From Thioclava nitratireducens (GTDB lineage Bacteria > Pseudomonadota > Alphaproteobacteria > Rhodobacterales > Rhodobacteraceae), in NCBI RefSeq assembly GCF_001940525.2, contig NZ_CP019437.1, forward strand, positions 1,648,501 to 1,712,500: a DNA stretch of 64,000 nucleotides, read 5' to 3'. The translations under genes were made by a program, and so were the position numbers. Under the pieces are notes generated by a model. The model saw nothing but the letters and a program-made list of their open reading frames with translations. It did not search any database and was not told the origin of the DNA. The first letter of the stretch is position 1. The number at the start of each line of letters is the position of its first letter. This document shows positions 14,365-24,225 of the stretch, piece by piece.

Positions 14365-16178
14365 TGCGCACGCCCCTTCGCCCGCTCGCCCGTATCCTCG
14401 ACGCCCGCGAAAAAGGCGAGAACCCCGACGCGATCGAACGCGAGAACCGCCGTCTGCGCGGCGAGGCCACCCGTGACAAGGCGCGTCAAAGCGCCGAAGG
14501 CCGTCTGCTGGTCATGTCGGTGATCTTCCTCGCGGCCTTCCTGACGGTGGGACTGCGCATGGGCTCTTTCGCCGCCGCGCGCCCCGAAGAGCCGCAGACC
14601 GATTCCACGACCGAGCAGATTCACGCCCAACGCGCCGATATCGTCGACCGCAAGGGCAGGGTGCTCGCGACGAACCTGCTGACCCACTCGCTCTACGCGC
14701 AGCCGCCGATGATGATCGACCCGCTGGGCACGGTGGACAAGCTGGTGAAGATTTTCCCCGATCTCGACCGCGACCGGCTGAAGAAGGACTTCACCGGCCA
14801 TCGCAAGTTCGTCTGGATCAAGCGCCGCATCAGCCCGGAGCAGATGCAGGCTGTTCACGATATCGGCGATCCCGGCCTTCTGTTCGGCCCGCGGGAGATG
14901 CGGCTTTATCCCAACGGCCATCTCGCCTCGCATATTCTTGGCGGCGCGCGCTACGGCACAGAAGGCGTGAACTCCGCCGAGATTCTCGGCGTGGCAGGGA
15001 TCGAGAAGGAATATGACAGCTGGCTGCGCGATCCGGCCAATGGCGGGCAGCCGCTCAAGCTCTCGCTCGATCTGACCGTGCAATCGGCGCTAGAGGATGT
15101 GCTGTCGGGCGGCATGAAGCTGATGAACGCCAAGGGCGCGACCGCGGTACTGATGAAGGTCCACACCGGCGAGATCGTCGCGATGGCGAGCCTGCCCGAT
15201 TTCGACCCGAACGACCGCCCCGCGCCGCTTCTGAAGGGCGACCCCTCCGACAGCCCGCTGTTCAACCGCGCGGTTCAGGGGATGTACGAGCTCGGCTCCA
15301 CCTTCAAGATTTTCGCGGTGTCGCAGGCGATGCAGGATGGTCTGGTCACGCCCGAGACGATGATCGACACTAAGGGCCCACTGCGCTGGGGCAAGTTCCG
15401 AATCCACGATTTCCACAATTACGGCAAGCAGTTGTCGGTCACGGACGTGATCGTGCACAGCTCGAATATCGGCACCGCGCGGATCGTCCAGAAGATCGGC
15501 CCCGAGAAGCAGCGCGAGTTCCTCGGCAAGCTGGGCCTTCTGGAGCCTTCGCCGGTGGAACTGATCGAGGCGCCGACGGGCCGTCCGATCCTGCCGAAGA
15601 ACTGGTCGGAGCTGTCCGCGATGACCATCGGCTACGGTCACGGTCTCTCCGACAGCCCGCTGCAGCTTGCGACGGCCTATGCGACGATCGCCAATGACGG
15701 GCGGCGCGTGCTGCCGACGCTGATCGCCAATGGCGGCCCGCGCAAGCCGCACAAGCAGGAATTCGGCGCCCCGGAAGGCGCGCAGGTCGTGTCCCCGGAG
15801 GTCGCCCACAAGGCGCTGGCGATGATGCGCGCCGTTGTGACGCGCGGCACCGCAAGCTACGGCAATGTCGAGGGCTATCAGGTCGCGGGGAAGACCGGCA
15901 CCGCCGACAAGCCCGATCCGCAGGGCGGCTATTACGACAAGAAGGTGATCTCGACCTTCGCGGGCGTCTTCCCGGTGACCAATCCCGAATATGTGCTGGT
16001 TCTGACGCTGGACGAGCCGACGGATACCTCCGGCGACACGCCGCGCCGCACCGCAGGCTGGACCGCCGTACCGGTTGCGGCCGAGACGATCCGCCGTGTC
16101 GCGCCGCTTCTGGGCCTGCGCCCCGAACCGACGACACCCGACACGCTCGACGGCATCAGTCTGGTCAAGAAAGACTGA
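14364..16178 (+). CDS. ftsI: Peptidoglycan transpeptidase FtsI (PBP3)
   Basis: 604 residues: cytoplasmic tail, one membrane anchor (LLVMSVIFLAAFLTVGLRM, about 48-66), a pedestal domain, and a penicillin-binding transpeptidase domain with catalytic Ser312 in GSTFK, the SSN motif at 366-368 and KTGTA near residue 500. It cross-links septal peptidoglycan with FtsW. Overlaps ftsL and is followed by 136 bases before murE. Confidence 0.95.
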   Translation: MRTPLRPLARILDAREKGENPDAIERENRRLRGEATRDKARQSAEGRLLVMSVIFLAAFLTVGLRMGSFAAARPEEPQTDSTTEQIHAQRADIVDRKGRVLATNLLTHSLYAQPPMMIDPLGTVDKLVKIFPDLDRDRLKKDFTGHRKFVWIKRRISPEQMQAVHDIGDPGLLFGPREMRLYPNGHLASHILGGARYGTEGVNSAEILGVAGIEKEYDSWLRDPANGGQPLKLSLDLTVQSALEDVLSGGMKLMNAKGATAVLMKVHTGEIVAMASLPDFDPNDRPAPLLKGDPSDSPLFNRAVQGMYELGSTFKIFAVSQAMQDGLVTPETMIDTKGPLRWGKFRIHDFHNYGKQLSVTDVIVHSSNIGTARIVQKIGPEKQREFLGKLGLLEPSPVELIEAPTGRPILPKNWSELSAMTIGYGHGLSDSPLQLATAYATIANDGRRVLPTLIANGGPRKPHKQEFGAPEGAQVVSPEVAHKALAMMRAVVTRGTASYGNVEGYQVAGKTGTADKPDPQGGYYDKKVISTFAGVFPVTNPEYVLVLTLDEPTDTSGDTPRRTAGWTAVPVAAETIRRVAPLLGLRPEPTTPDTLDGISLVKKD

Positions 16179-16256
16179 CGTTTTCGGGGTCGGAAGGCGG
16201 GTGTCACGCCACGTGCATGAACCCGCGCATAGAGACAGGGGGCAGGGCCTGTCGCC

Positions 16257-16285
16257 TTGACCTCGCAGACGTGTCGCCGGATAAG
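16257..16285 (+). promoter_or_regulatory. Possible internal promoter before murE
   Basis: TTGACC (16257-16262) and GATAAG (16280-16285) are 17 bases apart, about 30 bases before murE, in the only gap (136 bases) between ftsI and murE. It would allow murE-murF-mraY to be expressed apart from the MraZ-controlled promoter. Confidence 0.4.
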
Positions 16286-16314
16286 TGCGGCGAGCTGAAT
16301 AAAGGACGGATACG

Positions 16315-17796
16315 ATGGCTGCGGGCACCAAAATGCTGAGCGAATTGGGGCTGACGCCGCTGCAGGGCGCAGACTGCGCGATCTCGGGACTGTCGGTCGA
16401 CAGTCGGCAGGTCAAACCGGGCCATCTTTTTGCGGCGCTGCCGGGCACGCAGATCCACGGGGCCGAGTTCATTCCTTACGCGTTGCGCATGGGCGCAGCC
16501 GCGGTGCTGACCGATCGCGCGGGCGAGCAAACCGCGCGCGAGGCGCTTGCGGGCACCGATACGGCCATTGTCGTCACGCAAGATCCGCGTCAGGCGCTCG
16601 CTTTCGCGGCAGCGCTGTGGTTCGAGCGCCAGCCCGAGACGATGATCGCGGTGACCGGCACCAACGGCAAGACTTCTGTCGCGACCTTTACCCGCCAGAT
16701 CTGGCAGTTGCTGGGATTCGAGGCCGCGAATATCGGCACGACAGGCGTCGAGGGCAGCTATGCCGCACCTTCGCCGCATACGACGCCCGAGCCGATCACC
16801 CTGCATCGCTTGCTCTCGGATATGGCTGCCGTCGGCGTGACCCATGCCGCGATGGAGGCCTCGTCGCACGGGCTCGCGCAGCGTCGGTTGGATGGTGTGA
16901 CGCTCTCGGCGGCCGCTTTCACCAACTTCTCGCAAGATCACCTCGATTACCACGCGAGCTTCGAGGAGTATTTCGCGGCCAAAGCTGGGCTCTTCACCCG
17001 GGTCCTGCCCGAAGACGGAGCGGCGGTGATCAATCTCGACGATCCCAAGGGGGAGGAACTCGCGCGCTATATCACTGCGCGCGGTCAGGAGCTGATCGGG
17101 ATCGGCCATACCGAACGCTGCGAGATGCAGATTCTCGGGCAGCGGTTCGATGCAACCGGTCAGGATGTGCGCTTCGCCTGGGAAGGCTGGACCCAGATGA
17201 CTCGCCTGCCGCTGATCGGCGGGTTCCAGGCGATGAATGTGCTTACCGGCGCGGCGCTCGCCATCGCGTGCGGCGCCGACCCCGAGGAGGTCTTCGCGAC
17301 ACTGCCGAAGCTCTCCACCGTGCGCGGGCGGATGCAACTGGCTGCCACCCGCGACAACGGCGCGACGGTCTTCGTCGATTACGCCCACACGCCGGATGCG
17401 GTGCAGACCGCGCTGAAGGCGCTGCGCCCGCATGTGATGGGCCGCCTGATCGCCATCGTCGGCGCAGGCGGGGATCGGGACGCGACGAAGCGCCCGCTGA
17501 TGGGCAAGGCCGCCGCCGAGAATGCCGACATTGTCATCGTGACCGACGACAATCCGCGCTCGGAAGATCCCGCAACGATCCGCGCTGCCGTGCTGGAAGG
17601 CGCGCCAAAGGCGCTCGAAGTGGGCGACCGGGCCGAGGCGATCCTGCGCGGCGTCGATCTGCTGCAGCCCGGCGATGCGCTGCTGGTAATGGGCAAGGGC
17701 CATGAGAGCGGACAGATCATCGGCTCGGACACCTACCCGTTCGACGACGCCGAGCAGGCCTCGGTCGCTGTTGCCGCGCTGGACGGGAAAATCTGA
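16315..17796 (+). CDS. murE: UDP-MurNAc-tripeptide synthetase MurE (meso-diaminopimelate adding)
   Basis: 493 residues with the Mur-ligase ATP motif TGTNGKTS at about 114-121, an ASSHGLAQRRLDG segment with the central-domain residues, and VDYAHTPDA near 355. The motif DNPR (in TDDNPRSEDP, near residue 410) marks specificity for meso-diaminopimelate rather than lysine. It adds the third residue of the stem peptide in the cytoplasm. Stop codon overlaps the ATG of murF (TGATG). Confidence 0.95.
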   Translation: MAAGTKMLSELGLTPLQGADCAISGLSVDSRQVKPGHLFAALPGTQIHGAEFIPYALRMGAAAVLTDRAGEQTAREALAGTDTAIVVTQDPRQALAFAAALWFERQPETMIAVTGTNGKTSVATFTRQIWQLLGFEAANIGTTGVEGSYAAPSPHTTPEPITLHRLLSDMAAVGVTHAAMEASSHGLAQRRLDGVTLSAAAFTNFSQDHLDYHASFEEYFAAKAGLFTRVLPEDGAAVINLDDPKGEELARYITARGQELIGIGHTERCEMQILGQRFDATGQDVRFAWEGWTQMTRLPLIGGFQAMNVLTGAALAIACGADPEEVFATLPKLSTVRGRMQLAATRDNGATVFVDYAHTPDAVQTALKALRPHVMGRLIAIVGAGGDRDATKRPLMGKAAAENADIVIVTDDNPRSEDPATIRAAVLEGAPKALEVGDRAEAILRGVDLLQPGDALLVMGKGHESGQIIGSDTYPFDDAEQASVAVAALDGKI

Positions 17797-19244
17797 TGGC
17801 CGTTCTCTGGACCTCGAGCGACGCGGCTTCCGCCACCGATGGTGAGGCCACGCAGGCTTTCGCCGCGACCGGAATTTCCATCGACACCCGGACCATACAT
17901 CCGGGCGATCTTTTCGTCGCGCTCAAAGATGTGCGAGACGGCCATGACTTCGTGCGACAGGCGCTCGACAAAGGCGCGGCGGCGGCGATGGTCAGTCGCA
18001 TTCCCGTGGGCTGCTCGAAAGACGACCCGCTGCTGATCGTGGATGACGTCCTCGCGGGCCTAGAAGCATTGGGGCGGGCGGGGCGCGCAAGGGCGCGGGC
18101 CCGTGTGCTCGCCGTCACCGGCTCGGTCGGCAAGACGTCGAGCAAAGAGATGCTGCGCGCTGTCCTCTCCGCTCAAGGCAAGGTTCACGCGGCCGAGGCG
18201 AGCTTCAACAATCACTGGGGCGTCCCGATCACGCTGGCGCGCCTGCCGCAGGATGCCGATTTCGCCGTGATCGAGATCGGGATGAGCAATCCGGGCGAGA
18301 TCGCGCCGCTGGCGAAACTGGCGCAGCCCCATGCCGCGATGATAACGACCGTCGCGCCCGCGCATCTCGCGGCCTTCGAGAGTATCGAAGGCATCGCGCA
18401 TGAGAAGGCGTCGATCTTCCAGGGCCTCGTCGAGGGCGGCACCGCGATCGTGCCGACCGGGCTGGAGACCTCCGACATCCTGCGCGAGGCCGCCCAGCAG
18501 GCAGGAACAATGGTCACCTTCGGCCCCGAGCCGGGCTCGGACTACCGTCTTGTCGAGGCCCGCATCTCGGGCGACGCAACCGTCGTTCAGGCGGACCACC
18601 ATGGCACGTCGATCCTGTTCAAGGTGATGACCCCGGGGCGGCATTTCGCCGCCAACGCGCTCGGCGTGCTGGCCTTGGCCGAAGCCGCCGGTTGCGATCC
18701 GACCATTGCCGCGATGGATCTGGGCAACTGGCAGCCCCCCGCCGGGCGCGGTCAGCGCGAGCGGGTCTATATGGATGTGGTGGACGAGGCCGAGAGCTTC
18801 GACCTGTTCGACGACGCGTTCAACGCGAACCCCGCCTCGATGGCCGCAGCGCTCGAAGTTCTGGCAGGCGCCAAGCCACGCGACGGTGTTGGGCGCACCG
18901 CGAAAGGGCGCCGCATCGCGATCCTTGGCGACATGCTGGAGCTGGGCGAGGACGAAACGGCGCTGCACGCGGCCATCGCCGATCACCCGGCCATGGCGAA
19001 GGTCGACCTCGTGCATCTCGCGGGACCGCGCATGGCGGCGCTTCGCGAAGCCCTGCCGCGCACCAAGCGGGGAGAATGGTATGAAACGGCGGACAAGCTG
19101 GCAGAGCGTGCCCGCCACCTGATCGACCCCGGCGACGTGGTGCTGGTCAAAGGCTCGAAGGGCTCCAAGGTGAGCCTCGTCGTGAGCGTATTGAGAAAAC
19201 TCGGCCAGCCCGGAGCGGCCGAGGCCCATAAGGGAAAAGACTAA
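17796..19244 (+). CDS. murF: UDP-MurNAc-pentapeptide synthetase MurF
   Basis: 482 residues. Mur-ligase fold with ATP motif [11 protein letters not shown] near residue 108, the [11 protein letters not shown] segment, and [15 protein letters not shown] near residue 340, a MurF signature for the third domain. It adds D-Ala-D-Ala to the UDP-linked tripeptide. Overlaps murE by one base and mraY by one base, so the three are surely co-transcribed. Confidence 0.95.
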   Translation: MAVLWTSSDAASATDGEATQAFAATGISIDTRTIHPGDLFVALKDVRDGHDFVRQALDKGAAAAMVSRIPVGCSKDDPLLIVDDVLAGLEALGRAGRARARARVLAVTGSVGKTSSKEMLRAVLSAQGKVHAAEASFNNHWGVPITLARLPQDADFAVIEIGMSNPGEIAPLAKLAQPHAAMITTVAPAHLAAFESIEGIAHEKASIFQGLVEGGTAIVPTGLETSDILREAAQQAGTMVTFGPEPGSDYRLVEARISGDATVVQADHHGTSILFKVMTPGRHFAANALGVLALAEAAGCDPTIAAMDLGNWQPPAGRGQRERVYMDVVDEAESFDLFDDAFNANPASMAAALEVLAGAKPRDGVGRTAKGRRIAILGDMLELGEDETALHAAIADHPAMAKVDLVHLAGPRMAALREALPRTKRGEWYETADKLAERARHLIDPGDVVLVKGSKGSKVSLVVSVLRKLGQPGAAEAHKGKD

Positions 19245-20326
19245 TGTTGTATTGGCTGACCGACTTCTCCGATGGCGGGGGCGTCTTCAACCTGTTCCGC
19301 TACATCACCTTCCGTGCGGGGGCGGCGTTCTTCACGGCGCTGCTGGTGGGGTTCATTTTCGGACCCTGGCTGATCGGGATCCTGCGCCGCACTCAGGGCA
19401 AGGGGCAGCCGATCCGCGATGACGGGCCCGAGGGACATATCTCGAAGGCCGGGACGCCCACGATGGGCGGTATCCTGATCCTCACCGCGTTGTTGGTGTC
19501 GACGCTCCTCTGGGCGCGGCTCGACAACGGATATATCTGGGTCGTGCTGATGGTCACCTACGGCTACGCCGCAATCGGCTTCGCCGACGATTACGCCAAG
19601 GTTTCCAAGCAGAACACCAAAGGGGTCAGCAGCAAGGCGCGGCTCGCGCTCGGCTTCCTGCTCGCGCTTCTCGCGTCGCTCCTGACCTGGTATCTGCACC
19701 CGTCCGATCTGGAAGGGCGGCTGTCGATCCCGTTCTTCAAGGATCTGGTGCTGAACCTTGGCTATTTCTACATTCCCTTCGCGATGATCGTGATCGTGGG
19801 CGCGGCCAATGCGGTGAACCTGACCGACGGGCTCGACGGGCTCGCGATCATGCCGGTGATGATCGCCGCAGGTACGCTGGGCGCGATCGCCTATGTCGTG
19901 GGCCGCACCGACTTCACCGATTATCTCGGCGTGCAATTCGTGCCCGGCACCGGGGAACTGGTGATCTTCACCGCGGCGCTGATGGGGGGCGGTCTGGGCT
20001 TTCTGTGGTACAACGCGCCGCCGGCGGCGGTCTTCATGGGCGACACCGGCAGCCTCGCGCTTGGCGGCGCGATCGGCGCGATCGCGGTCTGCACCCAGCA
20101 CGAGATCGTCCTCGGCATCGTCGGCGGGCTCTTCGTGGTCGAGGCGCTCTCGGTGATCATCCAGGTCGCCTATTTCAAACGCACCGGCAAACGGGTCTTC
20201 CTGATGGCCCCGATCCACCACCATTTCGAAAAGAAGGGGTGGTCGGAGCCGCAGATCGTCATCCGTTTCTGGATCATCTCGCTGATCCTCGCGCTGATCG
20301 GTCTGGCGACACTGAAGATCCGCTGA
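19244..20326 (+). CDS. mraY: Phospho-MurNAc-pentapeptide transferase MraY
   Basis: 360 residues, about ten transmembrane helices. Catalytic family motifs are present: GFADDYAKV (about 114-122, the DD pair), [13 protein letters not shown] (about 189-201) and [12 protein letters not shown] (about 323-334, the HHH motif). It makes lipid I from UDP-MurNAc-pentapeptide and undecaprenyl phosphate at the inner membrane. The start is fused to the end of murF. Confidence 0.96.
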   Translation: MLYWLTDFSDGGGVFNLFRYITFRAGAAFFTALLVGFIFGPWLIGILRRTQGKGQPIRDDGPEGHISKAGTPTMGGILILTALLVSTLLWARLDNGYIWVVLMVTYGYAAIGFADDYAKVSKQNTKGVSSKARLALGFLLALLASLLTWYLHPSDLEGRLSIPFFKDLVLNLGYFYIPFAMIVIVGAANAVNLTDGLDGLAIMPVMIAAGTLGAIAYVVGRTDFTDYLGVQFVPGTGELVIFTAALMGGGLGFLWYNAPPAAVFMGDTGSLALGGAIGAIAVCTQHEIVLGIVGGLFVVEALSVIIQVAYFKRTGKRVFLMAPIHHHFEKKGWSEPQIVIRFWIISLILALIGLATLKIR

Positions 20327-20372
20327 CCCGCACATCTTTTTCCCCGGTCGCGCCCCGCGCGCGATCTCTTCC

Positions 20373-20409
20373 GGCGCGCTTTGGTTCCTCGAGGCGCGCC
20401 GTGGTTTTT
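20373..20409 (+). terminator. Probable terminator after mraY
   Basis: Stem GGCGCGC (20373-20379) / GCGCGCC (20394-20400) followed by GTGGTTTTTC. It suggests that the murE-murF-mraY message can end before the inserted gene at 20508. A separate small palindrome CTCAAA-ATTA-TTTGAG (20410-20425) comes directly after and may be an operator for that gene. Confidence 0.5.
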
Positions 20410-20507
20410 CTCAAAATTATTTGAGCGAACCAGAGCGAAATTCGTTGGTTGTGTCCCCGAACCGCGACGCGAGATGTCGCAAAAGTTTTTTTAGCGAGGA
20501 GACCCCG

Positions 20508-21098
20508 ATGACCCGCAAGTTCAACATCATCCTTTCGACGACCGCTCTTGCCGCTACGCTCTCCCTCGGCGCCGTTGCCACCCACGCAAATGGCGTGACC
20601 CAGGGCAGCAACGCGGAGAACGGCCAGTACGGTCTCGTCGACTACAAGATGCAGGTCGTTCCGAACGATCAGACCTCCACAGGCAACCCGCCCGCCGTGA
20701 ACGTCACCACGGGCAGCGATGTCAACAACACCGCCGGTGTCGCCGGCAAGAAGGTCGGCGCCGCGACGACCGAACAGACCTCGAACGGTGGTGAATCGAT
20801 CCCGGCGCAGAACCAGCTGAAAAAGGACGCCGGCATCGTCGGTAACGAGGTTCAGGCAGGTGTGGACGATGCTGTCGTATCCTCGGACGGTGCTGCGGTC
20901 GGTACGATCACGAAGGTCATGAACATGGGCAAGACCGACCAGGTCTATGTCCGCACCGATGACACGCTCGACACGGCTGTCTCGATGTTCAAGATCACCG
21001 TTCCGGCGTCGGAAGTCGGCTCGGGGAAACTGACCCTCAACGCGAGCCTATCGGATATCCTGACGGAGCTCGAAAAGCAACAAGACCAGAAGTCGTAA
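20508..21098 (+). CDS. Secreted protein of unknown function (possible PRC-barrel-like tail), between mraY and murD
   Basis: 196 residues. A clear signal peptide (basic MTRKFN, hydrophobic core, cleavage near ATHA-NG at about 26) leads into an Asn/Thr/Gly-rich low-complexity part (about 30-110). The last 80 residues (DAVVSSDGAAVGTITKVM ... TLDTAVSMFKITVPASEV) look like a PRC-barrel-type beta domain. Expected to be periplasmic. The start has GCGAGGAGACC before it. It has its own likely terminator and is preceded by one, so it is an independent unit inserted in the dcw cluster. No enzyme motif is seen and function is unknown. Confidence 0.8.
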   Translation: MTRKFNIILSTTALAATLSLGAVATHANGVTQGSNAENGQYGLVDYKMQVVPNDQTSTGNPPAVNVTTGSDVNNTAGVAGKKVGAATTEQTSNGGESIPAQNQLKKDAGIVGNEVQAGVDDAVVSSDGAAVGTITKVMNMGKTDQVYVRTDDTLDTAVSMFKITVPASEVGSGKLTLNASLSDILTELEKQQDQKS

Positions 21099-21128
21099 TC
21101 TAACGACCGGACCAAGAAGACCCTTTTC

Positions 21129-21167
21129 GGCGCGCACGGTTCCTCCCCCTCCGTGCGCGCCGTTTTT
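21129..21167 (+). terminator. Rho-independent terminator after the inserted secreted-protein gene
   Basis: Perfect 11-bp stem GGCGCGCACGG (21129-21139) / CCGTGCGCGCC (21151-21161), 11-base loop, followed by GTTTTTG. It separates the inserted gene from murD. Confidence 0.85.
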
Positions 21168-21220
21168 GCGTGTCTTGCCCTCTCCGCGCCGTGTTCCCCC
21201 TTTCCCCTTCGTATCGGTTC

Positions 21221-21253
21221 AAATATCCCGGAGGTGCGGGGGCACGCCCCTGC
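21221..21253. repeat. Extragenic palindromic repeat, copy 3
   Basis: AAATATCCCGGAGGTGC followed by the palindrome GGGGGCACGCCCCTGC, between a terminator and murD. Same plan as the blocks at 3990-4080, 6637-6745 and 53697-53784, but the shortest copy. Confidence 0.5.
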
Positions 21254-21313
21254 GGCGCTGAGCGCGACAGGTCTGAAGGGCGGGGCATTCCCGCGAGGCG
21301 ACAGGAGACTTCC

Positions 21314-22711
21314 ATGATCCCGGTGCAGGGCTTTGACGGACAGAAGGTGGCGGTGCTCGGGCTCGGGCGTTCGGGTCTGGCGACGGCGGCGGCGCTGCGC
21401 GCAGGCGGGGCCGAGCCGCTCTGCTGGGATGACAGCCCCGAAGGCCGCGCGCGTGCCGAGGATGCAGGCTATAGCTGCCGCGACCTGACCCGCCACGGCG
21501 CTTTCGAGGGTGTCGCGGCGCTGATCGTCTCGCCAGGCATCCCGCATCTCTATCCCAAGCCGAACCAGGTGATCTCTGCGGCGATGGAGGCGGGCGTGCC
21601 CGTCGACAACGATATCGGCCTGTTCTTCGCCTCATGGGCCACCGACGATTTCATGCGCTACGATCAGGCACCGCGCACGATCTGCGTCACCGGCTCGAAC
21701 GGGAAATCCACGACGACGGCGCTGATCCACCACATTCTGGAAGAGGCCGGGCGCCCGACCCAGATGGCGGGCAATATCGGGCGCGGCGTGCTCGATCTGG
21801 AACCGGCCGAAAATGGCGAGGTCGTGGTGCTGGAGCTGTCCTCCTATCAGACAGATCTGGCGCGGGCTCTGACGCCCGACATCGCGGTCTTTACCAATCT
21901 CTCTCCCGACCACCTCGACCGCCACGCCGGCATGGGCGGCTATTTCGCGGCCAAGCGTCGTCTTTTCGCCGAAGGCGGCCCGGATCGCGCGGTGATCGGC
22001 GTAGACGAGCCCGAAGGCATCTATCTTGCCAATCAGATCATGATGGGCCGCAACGATGACCGCCTGATCCGCGTCTCCGCGTCGCGCAAGCTGGGCGACT
22101 GGGGCTGGTCGGTCTTCGCCCGCAAGGGGTTCCTCAGCGAATGGCGCAAGGGCAAGCAGGTAGCATCGATCGATCTGCGCGAGGTGACCGGGCTGCCTGG
22201 CGCGCATAACCACCAGAACGCCTGCGCCGCCTATGCCGCCGTGCGCGCGCTCGGGATTTCGCCGCGCGTCATCGAAGAGGCGTTTCATTCCTTCGCCGGA
22301 CTGCCGCATCGCAGCCAGACCGTCGCCGAAAAGGGCGGCGTGCGCTGGGTCAATGACTCCAAGGCCACCAATACCGACAGCGCTGCGAAAGCGTTGCAGG
22401 CCTTCCGGAATATCCGCTGGATTGCGGGTGGTCTGGGCAAGGAGGGCGGGGTGGCCTCGCTGTCCGAGCATCTCGGTGCGGTGAAGAAAGCCTATTTCAT
22501 CGGTCACTCGGCGCGCGATTTCGCGCTGGAACTGGCGGTCGAGCATGAGATTTGCGAGACGATGGAAGCCGCCGTCGCCGCCTGCGCCCGCGATGCCGAG
22601 GCTGGCGACACGGTCCTGCTGGCGCCCGCCGCGGCGAGCTTCGACCAATATCCGAATTTCGAGAAACGCGGCGATCATTTCGCGCAGCTCGTGGACGCAT
22701 TGCCCGGCTGA
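21314..22711 (+). CDS. murD: UDP-MurNAc-L-alanine:D-glutamate ligase MurD
   Basis: 465 residues. Rossmann-like N-domain ([17 protein letters not shown], about residues 11-27), ATP motif TGSNGKSTT near 124-132, central-domain [10 protein letters not shown] and C-domain [22 protein letters not shown] with the conserved NDSKATN motif. It adds D-Glu to UDP-MurNAc-L-Ala. The ATG at 21314 follows CAGGAGACTTCC; the frame is open further upstream but crosses a repeat. It is the last dcw gene here: ftsW, murG, murC and others do not follow. Confidence 0.95.
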   Translation: MIPVQGFDGQKVAVLGLGRSGLATAAALRAGGAEPLCWDDSPEGRARAEDAGYSCRDLTRHGAFEGVAALIVSPGIPHLYPKPNQVISAAMEAGVPVDNDIGLFFASWATDDFMRYDQAPRTICVTGSNGKSTTTALIHHILEEAGRPTQMAGNIGRGVLDLEPAENGEVVVLELSSYQTDLARALTPDIAVFTNLSPDHLDRHAGMGGYFAAKRRLFAEGGPDRAVIGVDEPEGIYLANQIMMGRNDDRLIRVSASRKLGDWGWSVFARKGFLSEWRKGKQVASIDLREVTGLPGAHNHQNACAAYAAVRALGISPRVIEEAFHSFAGLPHRSQTVAEKGGVRWVNDSKATNTDSAAKALQAFRNIRWIAGGLGKEGGVASLSEHLGAVKKAYFIGHSARDFALELAVEHEICETMEAAVAACARDAEAGDTVLLAPAAASFDQYPNFEKRGDHFAQLVDALPG

Positions 22712-23141
22712 GGCCGACCTTCGCAGAGCGGACCGTCCGCCCATCTCGCGACGCCGGGTGTCCCGCTTCGGGGCAGCCGTCGATTTTGGCGCTTTTGTCA
22801 CCGCATCGGCGCGCGGGCCGTAGCTCGAACGGCGCAGTAGCCTGAACGGCGTCATTCAGTGGCACGCGCCAAACCTCCGCAACAAGACGAGAATCGCGCC
22901 CAACCGACGAATCGCGGCATGGGCGTTGCCGCGCATTCGCGGGGGGCATCGGCGTGTCCGGGGTCCAGATTTCGGCACCGCTGCCAAAAAATACAACTTT
23001 GAGTTGTTATATTGCGACGCCGCGCCGATGTCTCCGCGTCGAAACCCTCGCAATCTGAATCTTGGCTGCCCGGCTCAACAGGGGACACGGGGCCAGATCT
23101 AAACGCCGGGGTGGGCCGGCATATCAAAACGGAGAAAGACC
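22712..23141. other. Intergenic region between murD and the Tad pilin
   Basis: 430 bases with no credible gene. It contains a small inverted repeat ACAACT-TTG-AGTTGT near 22993-23007 within a locally AT-rich stretch (about 22985-23015) in which the pilin promoter may lie, but no clear -35/-10 pair could be chosen. The stretch just after murD is GC-rich with short hairpins and no T-run terminator. Confidence 0.4.
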
Positions 23142-23330
23142 ATGAAACTGTTCAAACTCGCTTCGCTGCGCCGTCTGAAGAATGACGAAGAGGGCGTCAC
23201 CGTCGTCGAATATGGCATCGCACTGGCGGTTGCGCTCGGTGTTGCCGCGACTGCTTTCACGCCTCTCAGTACGGAGATTTTCAATACATTGAATGCGGCA
23301 AAAAATACTATGCCAACATCTACTCCGTAA
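23142..23330 (+). CDS. flp: Flp/Fap-type pilin
   Basis: 62 residues: a basic leader, then the processing and helix region EEGVTVVEYGIALAVALGVA, in which cleavage before the hydrophobic segment with the Glu-Tyr pair (VVEYG) is the Flp mark. The C-terminus is short and polar. After processing by the CpaA prepilin peptidase it should polymerise into a thin adhesive pilus. It is the first gene of the Tad locus, with AACGGAG as ribosome-binding site. Confidence 0.9.
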   Translation: MKLFKLASLRRLKNDEEGVTVVEYGIALAVALGVAATAFTPLSTEIFNTLNAAKNTMPTSTP

Positions 23331-23406
23331 CCGAACACGAAATCAAAGCTGACCAGCTCGATTTGTGACTGGTCAGCTATTTCACTCTTTTGACATGGAG
23401 AGCGCC

Positions 23407-24213
23407 ATGCGTATCGCATCTTTGCTGACCTTCACCGCAGGACTCGCCGTGGCAGGTGGCTCGGCTTACCTGGCGCGCGATTTCTTCGAGGCGAAATACA
23501 AACGCGAAGTCGCCGCCGAGCGCGAAGGCCTCGTCGAGGTGCTCGCCGCAGCACAGAACATTCCCTTCGGTCAGACCATCGAGGCTCAGAAGCTGACCTC
23601 GATCTCCTGGCCGAAGGACGCGCTGCCGCCGGGTGTCTTCACCGATTACGCAGCCCTCTTGCCGAAATCGGGCGGAGAACCGCGCCGGGCCCGCGCCGCG
23701 ATCGCGCAGGGCGAGTTGATCCTCGCCTCCAAGGTCTCGAATTACGGCGAAAAGGTTACAATCGTCCAGACCCTCGGCCCGAACAGCCGCGCAATGGCGA
23801 TCGAAGTCAACGCTTCGAGCGGGGTGGGTGGTTTCGTGACGCCGGGCGACCGCGTCGACGTGATGATGACGCGCGGCAAGAACGAGAGCCTCAAGACCGT
23901 GACGATCTTGCAGGATGTCCGCGTCATCGGGGTCGATCAGGAAGCCGATGAGAAGGTGAAGACCCCCGGCGTGGCGCGTACAGTCACCGTCGAGGTTTCG
24001 CCCGAACAGGGCCAGCGCCTCGCACTCGCGCAGAAGGCGGGCACGCTGAGCCTGACGCTGCGCACGCTGGACGATGCCGAGAGCGATCCGCTGCCTTCGA
24101 TCGGTCTCGCGGACATTCTCAGCGAGCGCCCAAATAACAAGCTCGAACCGACGAGGATCCGCACCGTGATCGTCCGGCGCGGCACCGAAGTCACCGAAAC
24201 CGCGATCAAGTGA
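23407..24213 (+). CDS. cpaB: Tad pilus assembly protein CpaB (RcpC)
   Basis: 268 residues. N-terminal membrane anchor (LLTFTAGLAVAGGSAYLA), then a SAF domain (VLAAAQNIPFGQTIEAQKLT, about 44-63) and the CpaB core with VTPGDRVDVMMT near 142. In Tad systems CpaB is a periplasmic partner of the secretin. The start at 23407 has GGAG six bases before it; an in-frame ATG at 23395 is less likely. The secretin gene expected next (cpaC) is absent. Confidence 0.88.
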   Translation: MRIASLLTFTAGLAVAGGSAYLARDFFEAKYKREVAAEREGLVEVLAAAQNIPFGQTIEAQKLTSISWPKDALPPGVFTDYAALLPKSGGEPRRARAAIAQGELILASKVSNYGEKVTIVQTLGPNSRAMAIEVNASSGVGGFVTPGDRVDVMMTRGKNESLKTVTILQDVRVIGVDQEADEKVKTPGVARTVTVEVSPEQGQRLALAQKAGTLSLTLRTLDDAESDPLPSIGLADILSERPNNKLEPTRIRTVIVRRGTEVTETAIK

Positions 24214-24225
24214 GGCTCAGGGTCG

